Shown: positions 1-12,233, numbered from the stretch's first letter. The stretch: DNA of 64,000 nt from Brachypterus glaber (GCA_958510825.1 OY294052.1:7647816-7711815), one strand, 5' to 3'. Numbers and translations are program-made. Notes: a model not told the origin generated them from the letters alone.

Positions 1-400
1 GCTATACATTATAAGATATTTGGTAACAGTGACAAATTATAGTGATTTAAGCTATAGATTATATAAGGGACACAATAACTAATAATGTTAAAAATAAATT
101 GGAAACGATTATATATATTACAGACACGATTATATTTATTACAGGCACTATTATAAATTTACAGAAATTTTATTATATTATAAAAATTATTAGCACGGAC
201 AATAATTAAATCTATTTAAGCTATAAATGCCATACTATTTGTTATATTTTATTATTCACTAAACAATTAAAGTATTTCATATAAATTTTTACACTGACTG
301 CCATAATTGTAAGAGAAAGCCTTGTATTTATATAATAAGCGATTATAATTTGCTTGGTATGTGTGTTATAGCGCTCCTAGCTATAATTTTTTTTTCCGTG
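1..400. mobile_element. TA-target MITE, copy 1, cut by the window start
   Basis: This matches the element at 12462-12885 almost base for base, with a two-base indel near position 60. Its right end is TTTCCGTG followed by TA at 401-402, the same terminus and dinucleotide as the complete copy. The left terminus lies before the window. No coding potential is seen, so this is a non-autonomous element. Confidence 0.8.
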
Positions 401-402
401 TA

Positions 403-1127
403 GGTCAAAAGAATATGTTCTCATATACGATATAGAGATATTTCAGCCAATATATATTTTAAAACCATAGTTTACAACAATTGAAAATATTCATTTTAAA
501 AGTCGCCTCTTCACGCGAAATTCTTAATTTTCAATACTCGATTTTTTTTGCAGGGTTGGTGACCCTAGTAACAGGCTTCCAAACATCCATAAAGTGGGCT
601 GTTATGATCATGATTATGTACATATCTTATCAAGAGTCCAGACTCGTAACTCTCGTCTTGATTTTTTTTATTACAAGTGTGCTCTTATCTTGATTTGTTT
701 TTGAAATTGTGACAAAATAAGACGAGAAATCTCAATATCTCGTTTTTGAGAAAGCCTATCTATAATAAACTGTTAACATGTTTTATTATAATTTAGTTTT
801 CCAAAAAAAATTAAATATAAAACCGACTATTATGCTTAAAATATCAGACTTAGATTATGTTGTTATTTAAATCAGAGACATTCAAAAATTGAAAACAAAA
901 CCTCCATATCATCGGAGCAAATAGAAACTAAATCGGGTTTTGAACAATGCAAAATCGTTGAATAAATTTCGAATCATTTTTCTCAAACAAAACAAAACTT
1001 ATTCAGTAAAAATTTGATAAAATATTTTTGAATAATTTAAATTTCGTTTCATCTTCACTTTTATCTTCTATTAGAATACGCTTTATCGAATTTAGTTATC
1101 AATTCCATTTTTTTTTTCGGATATATA
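403..1127. other. AT-rich spacer, no gene recognised
   Basis: AT-rich sequence with homopolymer runs. A 70-codon open frame at 481-693 starts at a TTG, resembles nothing I recognise and has no splice context. I see no supported gene or regulatory site. Confidence 0.5.
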
Positions 1128-1716
1128 CAGGGTGTTCCAGCTAAGACCTACCAATCTTACTGCAATGTGTGTATTGTATACAAAATTTTGTCATACTAAC
1201 ATAGAGACCGTGCTGGTACATTTGGATCCCCACGCAACATGTGTTTATTAATACTGTAACATTTGGTAAATTATATCACAGTTATAGTTTGGTATACTTC
1301 AAGTTGTAGTTGTTGTGTTATTGATCTAGTTTAAAGTATGTTACAGTATTTAGTAAAAATAACAATCGGTAAATAATAACAAAATTTTCATTAGTAATAA
1401 TACAGAGAAAAGTAAAAAATGGATCGATTATTTTATGAGTGTGTAATTCTGTGTGGTTGCAATCTTTATATTATTACTTATCAAAATTTTAGTATTATTT
1501 ACCGATTGTTAATTTTTCTGAATAATGTTACATACTTTAAACTAAACTCAAAGTATACCATACTATAAGTGTGATATGCTTTACCAAATGTTACAGTAAT
1601 TTTTACTATAACATGCTAGTATTAATAAACACATGTTGCGTGGGGATTTAAATGTACCAGCACGGTCTCTATGTTAGTATGACAACATTTTGTATACAAT
1701 ACACACATTGCAGTAT
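1128..1716. mobile_element. Foldback element with long inverted arms, CAGGGTGTTCC terminus
   Basis: Arms of about 235 bases, roughly 1160-1395 and 1478-1716, are reverse complements with small indels. Both contain the phrase for GTACCAGCACGGTCTC and the sequence around ACATGTTGCGTGGGG. The left side continues outward to CAGGGTGTTCC at 1128, preceded by TA. This outer terminus has no counterpart on the right, so the right end looks deleted. The CAGGGTG-type end recurs at 33064, 41627 and other places in this window. Confidence 0.7.
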
Positions 1717-2689
1717 TTAATATCACAAGTAAAGTATTAAATACCAATGGTGGCGATTTAAATAACAAATATGTATTTACAAATAAAATTTAGTATTAAA
1801 ATTACAATGACATTTTCTGGATGATCCGTATATTAATGTTTTTGTTATATATTCTTTCTATAATTTTTTTTTTATTGTAACGTGTATTTACACCATGTTA
1901 AACCCTCGCTTTAAAATAGGGTTAAGTAATTAAATGAAATGATATTAGGACAAATGGAGGTCTAATGTAGGAAAAATAGGGGAAATTTCTTTTACAAAGA
2001 AATAATTTATTTGAAATATTTCAAATAAGATAAAGTGTAAAATACAGTTTAGGTTTAGTATATTGTTTAAGGTCTTTTTCGGACCTATTATAATGTACTC
2101 CTAGTTATGTTATCAAACATTTTGATTTTATAAAAAACTAACAAATTCCTTAATAATTTTATTTTAACTGCTTGATCTTGAGGTCCTGAATGTTTACAAT
2201 ATTTGTGGATAAACATAATCCATTTTACTTTTTGCCAACTTTTATTTGAAACTTTACGGTCCACTGTTATCTTAATGGTTGACTAAATTGCACTTACAAT
2301 TGGTTTTCATACTTTTTGTTTAGTATACCTGATATATTTTAAAAATACTTCTCTGCGCTATTGTGTGTTTATTATCCTCAGCTTCTCCCTTTTATCGTTT
2401 CATAAATATCTTAAAATATAATATAAAAATAATGGCCCAAAACCATTACGGTTTTTTTTATATCGCAATGGCTCTTACAACATGTTATAAAGTGCTTTAC
2501 AATGGCAGGGCATACTAGCGCATATTCATAAGTAATATTACTAAATATATTCATACGAGTCACTTTATTTACAATGCGGGTTAATGGATGTTGTTGTGGT
2601 GGCCTGAATAAAGTTGTTAAAAGCTATCCATTACATATAAGATGCAGCCTGCATGGAAAAGGTGGGCAGGAATGCACTATTAGTATATT
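1717..2689. other. AT-rich spacer
   Basis: No open frame, splice-like exon or clear repeat boundary is seen. The sequence is probably decayed repeat or intergenic DNA. Confidence 0.4.
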
Positions 2690-3197
2690 AAAGTACTAGT
2701 TTCATATCACCCGTTTTTAGCCCACGAGTACGAGCCGCTTGGTGCGAGTTTTCTAAAGTACTAGTGCGCTTAAAACGTGTTATGAAACGAGTGATTTATG
2801 CAATTTTTTCTATTTTGCTCTAAAATTAAAAAAAAAAAAACATTTAAATTGATGACCAGTTTAGGGATTTTTGTTTTGGGTTGGCATTACAATTTTCACA
2901 ATATTTGAAATTTAAAGCACAAACGATATTTTGATATCTTTTATAGTCAGCTCTTCTCTTTTTCACTGCAAGTAACCAAGCCATAATTTTAACACGTAAA
3001 AATTAACTTAAAACACAATTTCGTAGAAAACTAAACTTAAAACCGATGTTCACATTTGCACAGAAGACGCCATTCAATTGTCGACAGGATCCTGTTGCCA
3101 ACCCAAAAGAAAAAAAAGTACTAACATCTTATGTGTCTAGAAAAACACGCAAAAGGCGTGTGATTATGAGCTTATAATAGTCACAAAATAGAAAAAA
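2690..3197 (-). repeat. Dispersed ~500-bp repeat, copy 1
   Basis: Read on the minus strand this matches 6075-6562 and 34000-34515 on the plus strand. Shared landmarks are the hairpin with AACACGTTTTTAGCGC, the phrase TAGAGCAAAATAGAAAAA, and the stretch around CTTTTGGGTTGGCAACAG. One end carries a strong hairpin followed by GAAACTAGT. This could be a Helitron-like 3-prime end of CTRRT type, but a matching 5-prime TC end was not established, so the class is left open. Confidence 0.65.
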
Positions 3198-3248
3198 ATA
3201 ACAAAACGGACGGTAAAGCCAACTTTGGTTTAGGTTATAGAAATAAAC

Positions 3249-3460
3249 GTCTGCGCTACGCGCCTCCTATTTTATAGGAAGGTTATTAAAGCTTTGATTT
3301 CTAAAAGAGTATATGAGCTATGCGCCTCCCACTTTATAGGAAGAGTTTATTAAAGCTTTGACCTATAATTAAATGTCGTGTCGGCGCCTCGCGCCTTCTA
3401 CTTTACCCTAAGAAAAAGAACGTCGGCGTTACGCACCTGTTAAATTAAAGATTTGACGTG
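3249..3460. repeat. Degenerate GC-rich tandem repeat, about four units
   Basis: Units of about 60-75 bases begin with variants of GCGCTACGCGCCTCC and continue with TTTATAGGAAG and TTAAAGCTTTGA. The repeats are uneven and decayed. The same GC-rich core occurs alone, inverted, near 36958-36990. Confidence 0.55.
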
Positions 3461-4784
3461 CGTCTTCTCGAGTTTAACTTGGTTTCACTTAATAGATTGT
3501 CTCATATTTCTTAGTGGGTCCCGATTTTCAGTTTTAATAGCTTATTGTGCAAAGATGTAATAGAACGGTAAAACAATCCTTTAAACATTAGTGTTTACTT
3601 TTAAGTAAAGTAAAATATAGAAAAACGACGTGGGGGCAAAGGGTGGATAATGTATCGCTTCCTTCCGAACAGTCAGGAAACTGTTTGCTACGGGAAATTT
3701 CATTCGCTTTTCACGTAAAAACTAGCTTGATCCGATTCAAATAAAAAAAAGTAAAATATAGACATATATTTAGTCGAAAATAGTGCAAAATCATGTATAG
3801 TAATGGTGTTTTCGCTCAAAGCGTATTATGTATGGAAAAAAAATATCATTCCCTTTAGAAAAAAAATCTAATAAAGCAAGCGCAAACAAAAGTTCCACGA
3901 AAACAGGTGAACTAGGCTGATTTTATCGGTTCGTCCTCGATATTTTATTAGAAATCACTATTGATTATCCTTGCAGGTTTATTTTTATTATTCGCCACAG
4001 AATTATTATATTTCATGTCATGCGAGCATTTTCGAGTGTGTATCTACTTTTATATTTATTTTTCTTCCAATTTAGACTCTGAGAACATCATGAAATGTAT
4101 ATCATCCTATATTTGGGAAAATGTTTTGAAACTATTATAATAGTTATATAGCTAGTCTTTGTATTTCCTAGAAAATAAAATAACTGATACTATCTTTTGT
4201 AACACTGATTTTTGTTTAAGTATACATATACAGTCGCAGCGTGTTCTTTGTAAGAGACAGATGTGGCCGCTTAGGCGGATTTACTCCTCACTCAGCCTGC
4301 TATCGTAGATATGCACAGGACTTGATTTATTTTATTTTCGTGAATATTACTTTATTAGTAAAGTTTTAAGTGAATCTTGAATATTTATGTTTTTTTATTG
4401 TGTGATGTTACATTTTAACGTGGAACTGTTGAACATGTAAAGTCAATTTTTTTATAAATTTTAAAGATAATTTTTTTATAAGTTGTCGTCTGGGCAAACA
4501 TCACTACAGAGTGAGACGGTTTTGCGTAGGCCGAAAATTATATTTGATTGAGCTGGCAAACTATCCTATGGAAAATGCCATTTTTGGAACTGGTATACAT
4601 AAACATGTATACAAAGAAAAATGTTAAAGCGTTTAAACTATTTTAATTTTTTATTGCTTGTTTATAACTAGAGGATTATACCGTGTTCTCGCTTCATCTG
4701 AGTTTTCTCACTTTTTCCTTCCAAGGTCATGCAAAGACGATTTTTTGTAGTTGTCTCTGGATAGATTAAAAACAATAACAAACT
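3461..4784. other. Spacer, nothing recognised
   Basis: Mostly AT-rich unique-looking sequence. A moderately GC-richer patch lies at 4235-4320. No coding frame, RNA gene or repeat boundary could be supported. Confidence 0.4.
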
Positions 4785-4975
4785 AATTGATACTAGTATA
4801 AATTCAAACCCTCGTCCCTCTAGCTCAAAGGATACCAGAGTTAATAATTAAAAACCTTTTTAGTATAACTTAAAAGGGTCGTAACTCTCTTAGGGTTCGT
4901 TTCCGGACCTATATTCCCATGCTGGTTTTTCATGTTTTGTGATGTAGAATCATTCCCTTTATTTAATGCCAAAAT
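4785..4975. repeat. Fragment of the TA-target element family seen at 41627-42357
   Basis: The run AGGGTTCGTTTCCGGACC with the following GATGTAGAATCA matches one arm of the elements at 12234-13340 and 41627-42357. Only one arm is recognisable, so this is a truncated or decayed copy. Confidence 0.55.
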
Positions 4976-5065
4976 ACCGTGCATTATAATAGCATTTATT
5001 ATTAGAATTGCGTTAAATAATATTTTTTATCTTTATAATTTTTTGATATTTAAACCAACCATTAA

Positions 5066-5585
5066 CCCTTTGTTGCCTGACTAATCAAAAATACGATTTT
5101 CTCACAATTTTTTTTGCTCCAAGTGATTAGAGTATGTGAATTTGCATACATTAATTTTTTGAGATTTTTTTGGAAAAGCTTTCCAAAAAATTTTGAGGTG
5201 AGTAAGTTGAAGAAAGTAGGCAAATTAAAGCAGTCGGTCCATCCCCTTAAAAAAATAAAGTCATTTTGTAGGTTGATGAACGTCCCCACAGGTGAATAAT
5301 AATGCCTTACTTACCAAAAGCTTCACACAAGTAATTAAAAAAAAAATAAAATACAAAAAAAAACAAACCATCTCACTATAAAAATGCCAACTGTCACTGC
5401 ACGACTCTATAAAAATCATGATATTGTGTTGTATAGTGTTGCCCTCTTGCTGTGAATAGGTTGTATCAACTATTCAAAGAGGACTTGAGAGTACCGGTTG
5501 GCTATAAGAAGCTTTCAAGGTAATGGGGAATTTATATGATTTGACAAAAAACCGGTACTTCAGAGTACCGTTCGTCAACAAAGGG
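5066..5585. mobile_element. piggyBac-type MITE with TTAA target duplication
   Basis: The element is bounded by TTAA at 5062-5065 and at 5586-5589. Its ends are CCCTTTGTTG and CAACAAAGGG. TTAA duplication with CCC ends is the hallmark of the piggyBac superfamily. It is 520 bp with no transposase frame, so it is non-autonomous. The overlapping short open frames at 5062-5299 are by-products of the repeat. The spacer holds a subterminal GAGTACCG / CGGTACTC motif. Confidence 0.75.
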
Positions 5586-6074
5586 TTAAGTCATATTTAA
5601 GTTAATTAAGACTGCTTTACATGTGCTGCCTGTATTATGTTCTCACGCACTTAATTTTTGGCATCATGCATAGTGTGTGTTTATGCGTATACTTGGTTGG
5701 CTAACAGTCCATTACGTGCACTGTGGTTTTGGCTCGAATGAATTAAGATTTATTTAAAATTCGCAAGACAGAATTAAATTTTGACCTTCACATCTATACT
5801 TGGCGTATTTATTTTAACCCTCCACCGATTTAAGGCAATTTGTCGCCAAAAATAGCCACCGTGAACTTTAATTTAAAAGATCAACATTTTCGCTGATAGA
5901 GTTTAAATTGAAACCCCAAAGAGTGCACGAGGCGACAATAAAACTGTTTGATTGATTTAACAAAATTTAATAGTTATTTTTGTGTCAAGGTTAGAAAGGA
6001 TATCTTAGCTGGACAAGTCTGATTTGACAATTGTCCCTTAACCTCTTGAGGGACCAATTTTTGTTAAAATTATT

Positions 6075-6562
6075 TTTTTCTATTTTGCGACTCTTATAAG
6101 CCCATAATCACACGCATTTTGCGTGTTATAGGCCCATAAGAGGTCTGTACTTTTTTTTCTTTTGGGTTGGAAACAGACATAATCCTATCGCTTGACGTTT
6201 TCCGTGCAAATGTCGACGTTGGTTTAAAGTTTTTTTTCTACAAAATTTTGTGTTTAGGTTATTTTTTACAGTGTTAAAATGGTGGCTTAGTTACTTGCAG
6301 TGAAAAAGATAAGACAAAAAATATATCTAAATATTATTTGTTCTTAGAATTTTAAACATGGCAAAAACTGTAATGCCAACCCGAAACAAAAATCCCTAAA
6401 TCAGTCTTCAATTTAAATGTAAGTTTTTTAAAATTTTAGAGCAAAATAGAAAAATTGTATAAAGCACTCGTATCATAACACGTTTTTAGCGCACTAGTAC
6501 TTTAGAAAACTCGCCGCAAGCGGCTCTTGCGCTAAAAACGTATGTTATGAAACTAGTACTTC
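6075..6562 (+). repeat. Dispersed ~500-bp repeat, copy 2
   Basis: Second copy of the family at 2690-3197 and 34000-34515. Its 3-prime portion forms a hairpin between CATAACACGTTTTTAGCGC and GCGCTAAAAACG, followed by GAAACTAGT. It contains no coding frame. Confidence 0.65.
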
Positions 6563-6729
6563 AAGTTAATAATGCTTTTGATTGTAAAAACAAGCAAAGA
6601 ACTGAAAAGTGAGTATCTTGGCCATTGGATGTCGCTTGTGATTGGAAACAAAGCAAACGGCAACAGCTATGGCCACTGAGCGTTAATGAATTCGGTGAAT
6701 TTCATTTTGCGTAATTTATTTTAACTATA

Positions 6730-6991
6730 CACATATCGCACCCGTTAGAGAACAGTGTCATAACACAAAATTTTGAAAAACTTGTTTTTAGTGTATTATA
6801 ACTGCTCTTATTGAGATCTACCGATGTGTACAACTGGCATATTTCTAACTAGCATAGCAACTAGCATATGCCAGTTATACAGATCGGTAGATCTCAGTAA
6901 GAGCAGTAATAATACACTAAAAACACATTTTTCAAAATTTTGTGTTATGACACTGTTCTGTAATGCATTACACCCATGGGTGCGATATGTG
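6730..6991. mobile_element. Small palindromic MITE with CACATATCGCACCC ends
   Basis: Terminal inverted repeats CACATATCGCACCC (6730-6743) and GGGTGCGATATGTG (6978-6991) continue inward as nearly complete 115-base arms, meeting near 6845. The open frames here, including the 96-codon one on the minus strand, are palindrome artefacts. A target duplication could not be assigned. Confidence 0.7.
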
Positions 6992-8120
6992 CCTATGTCC
7001 CTGAAGAGGTTGAGGTACTGATAAGAGTATAGCAGTGGAAAAACTTTTTTCGTCAACACGAAATTTCCAAACAAGGCAAATATGCTAGTTGCTTTCAAAA
7101 TGGGTCGGTATGTTATCTATTGCCTTGGGTGACAACTTGAGTAAATCCGGTGTAAAAAGTTTTTAACGTTTTTTTTTTCTTTTTTCTATGTGACCAAGAT
7201 CACAGCCAATCTCTTACTCCATAGCAAATCCATTTATTTCTGATTAGAAGCAAGATTTCAATCTGTTCGAACTGGGAATATCGAGAAATAAACAAAATGA
7301 TTATTGTTTTTCAGTATTGTGGACTTTATACCTTTAAAAAGCTCCGTGGGAAAATTTGTTTGCTCGCAACTTTATTCCTTTTACGTTTCAACATTTATTT
7401 TCCAAATTTACAGTACGTGTTAATGGGATCTCCCGATAGAATTGTAAAATGACTTTTTTGTGAATTTCTGCGAGATCTGTCGAACGCCAACTAATCAGTT
7501 GGCCAGCAACACAGAATACTTTCTACTAAATCTATGCGCACGCTGTGTTTATAGCTCTAATACACATTACCATGGGGATATCTTATGTACACGTACTGTA
7601 CTTATAAAATGTAGATTAAACTTTTTTAATCTTAATAATGCAAGGATTGAATGAGTAGTTTATATCAAAGACTACAAAAGATTTTAATGACACCAAACAA
7701 TGTTTAAAAAGAATAAACTACAAACAGTATTATCTGATGATTCCATTAAAAAGTAGATAAAATTTAATAAACCCGGCAATGGAAATTACACAAATCTTTA
7801 AGCTTCCTTTTACAAAGTTAATCCATTTCATTTTCAACTTTCGTTTATTAGCTTTTAAGCTATAATTTTTGATCGGGATAATGCCCGTAGATAACGTTTT
7901 ATTCTTTTACAAAGTTACTTTATAAGGTTATATTCGAGGTAATATTAATTCAATATGATTTTATCAGATTGGTTTATGTGTTATACTAATTTGATTATAT
8001 CAGATTATTTTTTTGACTATACTCCGTCCCGTTTTACACAACAGAGCGCATAAATAGCATAATTATGCATAAATCGTAGTGTATCAAAAATTTAACAGAT
8101 GTCGGTACTGTTTTCCTGCA
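6992..8120. other. Spacer, nothing recognised
   Basis: AT-rich sequence. A 64-codon open frame at 7460-7654 has no recognisable domain and no splice context. No other feature is supported. Confidence 0.4.
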
Positions 8121-8240
8121 AAGGGCCTATCCAAAGACTCGTATAACAAGCATAGTACATAAGAATGCGATGCCAGGATTGGCTTGATGTCTCGTCATGT
8201 ATCTTGTAATGGTTGTTATGCAAGCCTCTGGATAGGCCTT
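8121..8240. mobile_element. 120-bp foldback element
   Basis: The left end AAGGGCCTATCCAAAGACTC and the right end read in reverse, AAGGCCTATCCAGAGGCTTG, are imperfect inverted repeats. They continue inward to a centre near 8180. It is a compact hairpin MITE of unknown superfamily. Confidence 0.55.
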
Positions 8241-8789
8241 AAGTTGTAATTTTAACCTAAAAATTTGACGTTTTCCTTGTATTTAATATAATATAAAAAA
8301 GTACCTTTTTCAATACCATACAAAATAACCTTAAGCATAACCTTTTTTTATGTAACTTTCTCTTTTTTTATTAGCTTTAACGACCGTCAATCATTGTCAT
8401 AGACAAAAAATGTTACAATATTTTATATGTTAAAAGGTACGAGTTTTTAACCAAAAAATTAAATCGCGGAAATTTTAAAATACTATCTTGCATAATTGGA
8501 CGGACTATAATTACTATTTTATACGGGGTAATTCACAAATCACTCGTTTTTTTTTTGACGTTATTATTAAGGTTATCAAAATAAAATTTATACCAGTTAA
8601 AATAGACCCAACAAGAATAATTTAACAGGAATCCTATGAATTTTATCTATTTTCATCTTCACAGGTTTTTAAGATGATAAAAGTAAATGTCATGATATTT
8701 TTATGAATTGTCAAACTTAAATAATTTTTAATTTGGATAAAAAAAACTTACCCTTTAAAAAGAAGATCATTTTAACATACGGCTATGGT

Positions 8790-9005
8790 TAAAGGACTCA
8801 AAAACGAATAATCCTTTCGATTTTTTCAGAAAAAATCAAGTTCTATGAGTGAAAGATCCCTTTTCTTTTTGAAAGTAATCCCCCCAAAAACAAAAAAGTT
8901 ATGGGGGGTTAGCTATTAGAAAAATACTTTTATTGTAAGGATCATTTCTACCAATTTTAAAAGTAATCCGCCCAAAAACAAAAAAGTTATGGGGGGGGGG
9001 GTAAC
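8790..9005. repeat. Dispersed repeat with duplicated AATCC(C/G)CCCAAAAACAAAA core
   Basis: The phrase around CCCAAAAACAAAAAAGTTAT occurs twice here, near 8875 and near 8965, and again in each GMC duplication unit near 51850, 57465 and 63080. Upstream, AAAAATCAAGTTCTATGAG is also shared. A run of ten G follows the second copy. Confidence 0.6.
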
Positions 9006-9573
9006 TTAAAAAAAATTAAAAAAACTAATTTTTATTTTTTTTTCCAAAATTTTTTTAATTTTAATAAAAAAAATCTGTGTTCCCAGAATCGTAAAATATT
9101 TACAAGATCGAATATCCATAAAAGTTGCATAGCAAATTAACATTTTTAACGTACAAATTGTGGACAAGGTTGTTAACCTTTAATTGCTTCACTTGTTTTA
9201 CTTTTTTCCCACCAGGTAGACAACGGTAAATTACCTTTAGAACCTAGATAGAAACGAAGTAGAAGTTATTTGAGTTTATTTTTCTGTTTTTATCTTTTTA
9301 TCGTTAACTCTCCAAAATGATAAATTATCATTAGGCACGAATCTTTGTTTCGCTTCTGACATATACAACGAGGATATATTTATTTTGCTACTCCATAAAT
9401 TAGGTTATATTGAAAAGTAAATAGTCTTTGGATCTACAAAAGATTTCAGATTGGGTTTATTAGTTTTTGTTTTCTATTTTTTTTTAAATATGGAAACTGA
9501 AGATAATAAAGAAAAATTATAATCTAAATTTTCGTTTTTAGACTTAATCTGTGACTATAGTCAATAATCTATG

Positions 9574-10009
9574 CACTGTAAAAAGTAAACACAATATTCA
9601 GTTACAAACGGATAGGAAATCCGAAGTTATAATATATTATCCTATACAATTGTACTTTAATTTTTGTTAAAAACAAGCAACATTTGATGTCCGTCTTTAA
9701 GTATTAAAGTACGTCGCTTTAGAACTCCAGTATTTTTAACCAAAATTAAAGTACATTTGTGTAGGATCCTAACTTTCTATCCATTTGTAACTAAATATTC
9801 AGTTACAAATGGATAGGAAGTTATGATCCTATACAAATGTACTTTAATTTTTGTTAAAAAACTAGTTCCAAAGTCACGTACTTTAATATTTAAAGACGGA
9901 CATGAAATGTTGCTTATTTTTAACAAAAATTAAAGTACAATTGTATAGGATAATTACTTCCGATTTCCTATGCATTTGTAACTGAATATTCAGTTTACTT
10001 TTTACAGTG
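9574..10009. mobile_element. 436-bp near-complete palindrome with CACTGTAAAAAGTAAAC ends
   Basis: CACTGTAAAAAGTAAAC (9574-9590) and its exact complement (9993-10009) bound two arms of about 215 bases that match almost throughout. Each arm holds inverted copies of ACTTTAATTTTTGTTAAAAA. The centre is near 9796. The transcript of either strand would fold into one long hairpin. No target duplication was recognised. Confidence 0.75.
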
Positions 10010-10645
10010 TGAGTATCTATTAATGCATAGCATAGGTCGTTACATCTTTATCATTGGGATTAATATCCGTAAAATGTATGTAAAAAACCAGCGATATCTA
10101 ACCTAGTATCACTTACGATGTTACCCCTGATAATTTCTTTATTATTTTAATATTTTTCTTTAGTGTATCTACCAGCATAAATTTATTCTATTCCATTTCA
10201 ACAGATTAGTGGTAATGGAACAGACAAAATCACTAAATAGTTAATACTCATTGTCGTAATATATTTCCGACATCAATTGCCTTGAGCTTCGCCTGAGGTT
10301 TCCATTAATGTTTAAGTGGATAACTGTATATATTCTTCACACATACACAAAACTGAGGTAAATTTCTCACTGTCAGCAAAGCCTCAATATTTTATACATT
10401 TCATGTATGCCATCTTAAAGTCTAGGGTTTTGTCGTGAAACATGTTTTTACATTTTTTCTTGACTTCAACGTTCATTTTTTACGTATGTTTATTCTGACA
10501 ATATTTCTTTTATTCACAATCATTTCGCAATTGTACATACATATATAAAAGTTGGAAAATAAATTATTATTTGGTCTGCAACTTCCTAAAAAGTTAGAAA
10601 CACAAATAATTGTAAATAAAACAGTTATGGTTGTGAATAAAATAG

Positions 10646-10765
10646 TATACAAACCTCGGCGGAACATTTCATTTTTCCTTCGGGAATTAGCAGACCTCGG
10701 GGCTACGCTTCTTGGTCAGCTAACTTTCCCTCAGAAAATGAAACAGTTTCCACCTCGGTAATATA
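10646..10765. repeat. Short inverted repeat, CCTCGG ends
   Basis: GTATACAAACCTCGGCGGAA on the left mirrors TTTCCACCTCGGTAATATAC on the right, with ATTTCATTTTTC against GAAAATGAAA inside. It is probably a small foldback element. The overlapping 69- and 64-codon frames are not supported as genes. Confidence 0.45.
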
Positions 10766-11334
10766 CTATTACATTATTAATAAGGAAAGCGTCATAAGTG
10801 TAAAAGTTAATTCATTTTCTTCGGAAAGATCGAGAAGTTCATAACTTCCTAAATTCTACCTGTATTATGTTTGCTCAAATCCTATTATTACAAAATTAAT
10901 AATCTGAGTTTAATCAGTAAAGTTGCGGCTTAATTAAAATTTGACTTTGGTTAATTAAGCAAGTTTAAGTATTCATAAAAGTTTTAGTTACTTTTTTATG
11001 CCGTAAACTGGCAACATTTCTGAACTGAAAGTTAAAATGTGAATGGATATAAGCCACATATGCCATTATTTCAAAATCAATTTATTAATATTTATATATT
11101 ATGTAATAATAACAAATGGTCGAAATGCCTTCGATTTTTTCGTCTACAAATACCACAAAATACGCTTAACTAGAAATAATTATAAATAATTAGGCAAGAA
11201 ACTGTACTGTATAATTTTTTTGTAGATAGTAACAAATTTGCAATTTAAATTAAATCAACTATCTAAATATTAAAAGTGACACTAATTAAATAGTACTTTT
11301 AGCACATTTTTAAATACATCGTGGTATTTGGTAT

Positions 11335-11601
11335 GGGAGATTTAGCTCAGTGGTCAATGGCATCGATATAGCCTGACACTGATCAAATGATCGTGAGTTC
11401 AAACCTCACTGGCGCCGATTGCCTTTTTCAGTTAATTAATAATTGAAATTTGGCGAAGGCGTACTCCCTAGATATATTGGTTCGAAAGTCAATTAAAGCC
11501 GGTGGTTCCCTCTACTACTAGCCCACACAAGTCCTGGACTTAGGGGATGCTTAATTAAGTAGAATAGTACGAGGTTAAAAACAAACAAACAAACAAAAAA
11601 A
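11335..11601 (+). mobile_element. tRNA-derived SINE, full-length-looking copy
   Basis: The head resembles a tRNA gene. TTAGCTCAGTGG at about 11342 fits an RNA polymerase III A box, and GTGAGTTCAAACCTC at about 11393 fits a B box. A tRNA-unrelated body follows, containing TTCGAAAGTCAATTAAAGCC and AAGTCCTGGACTTAGGGG, and it ends in an AAAC-repeat tail. A second, minus-strand copy lies at 43480-43620. No clean target duplication was found. Confidence 0.8.
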
Positions 11602-12233
11602 TTACATCAAAGAAGTTTTAATATGTACAATAATCTTCCACTTTTGTTTAATAAAAGCAAAAGGTAAATTTTCTTTTTCATAAATTTATAAAATACGTTA
11701 AGAACTTAATTTAAATTAGATCTTTAGATTGTTGAAGATTTTACTTAATATCTTTTAAGTAAATTGAATTTAAGATCAGAAATTTTGTACATTTTGTGGT
11801 AAACAAAGATATAAAAAAAATGCTTTAGTCAAACGTTAAAAATAAATCAAGGCATAAGTTCAAGAGTGGGTTAAAATATTACTTAACACAGTCCATATGT
11901 GGTATAAAAAAAAAAATTAGTTATTAATAAAAATACTAATCGATATCGTCCAAATAACAAGGTCTAACATATTGTATACGGATTGTGTTCTAATTTTAAT
12001 ATTTTTACCTTGTTTAAGTATTCTATTATTCCATTATCTATTCCGACATGTAAACAATGGCCGATAACAATTTTATTCTTCAATTAATTAAATTATGTTG
12101 ATTCAATTAACGCTAAGTACACAAACGAGGTGTATTCCATTTGGCAATTGATTAGGCGGAGGCATGTATTTAATTATAATTACAAAACACAATGCTATCT
12201 ATTATCATACTTTACAGATCTAAAGCTAAACTA

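Noticed and set aside
4236..4262. Run resembling a sequencing-adapter end (GTAAGAGACAG)
   Set aside because: Only a partial match to a transposase mosaic end, and flanks are continuous genomic sequence.
6808..7098. 96-codon minus-strand frame
   Set aside because: It lies mainly across a 262-bp palindromic MITE; the overlapping plus-strand frame is its mirror.
8019..8508. Possible element with ATAGTCCGTCC ends
   Set aside because: The shared words ACTATACTCCGTCCC and GGACGGACTATAA are short, and the arms do not continue convincingly.
11335..11410. Functional tRNA gene
   Set aside because: The head continues into a shared SINE body and AAAC tail, and the fold has mismatches; it is a SINE.
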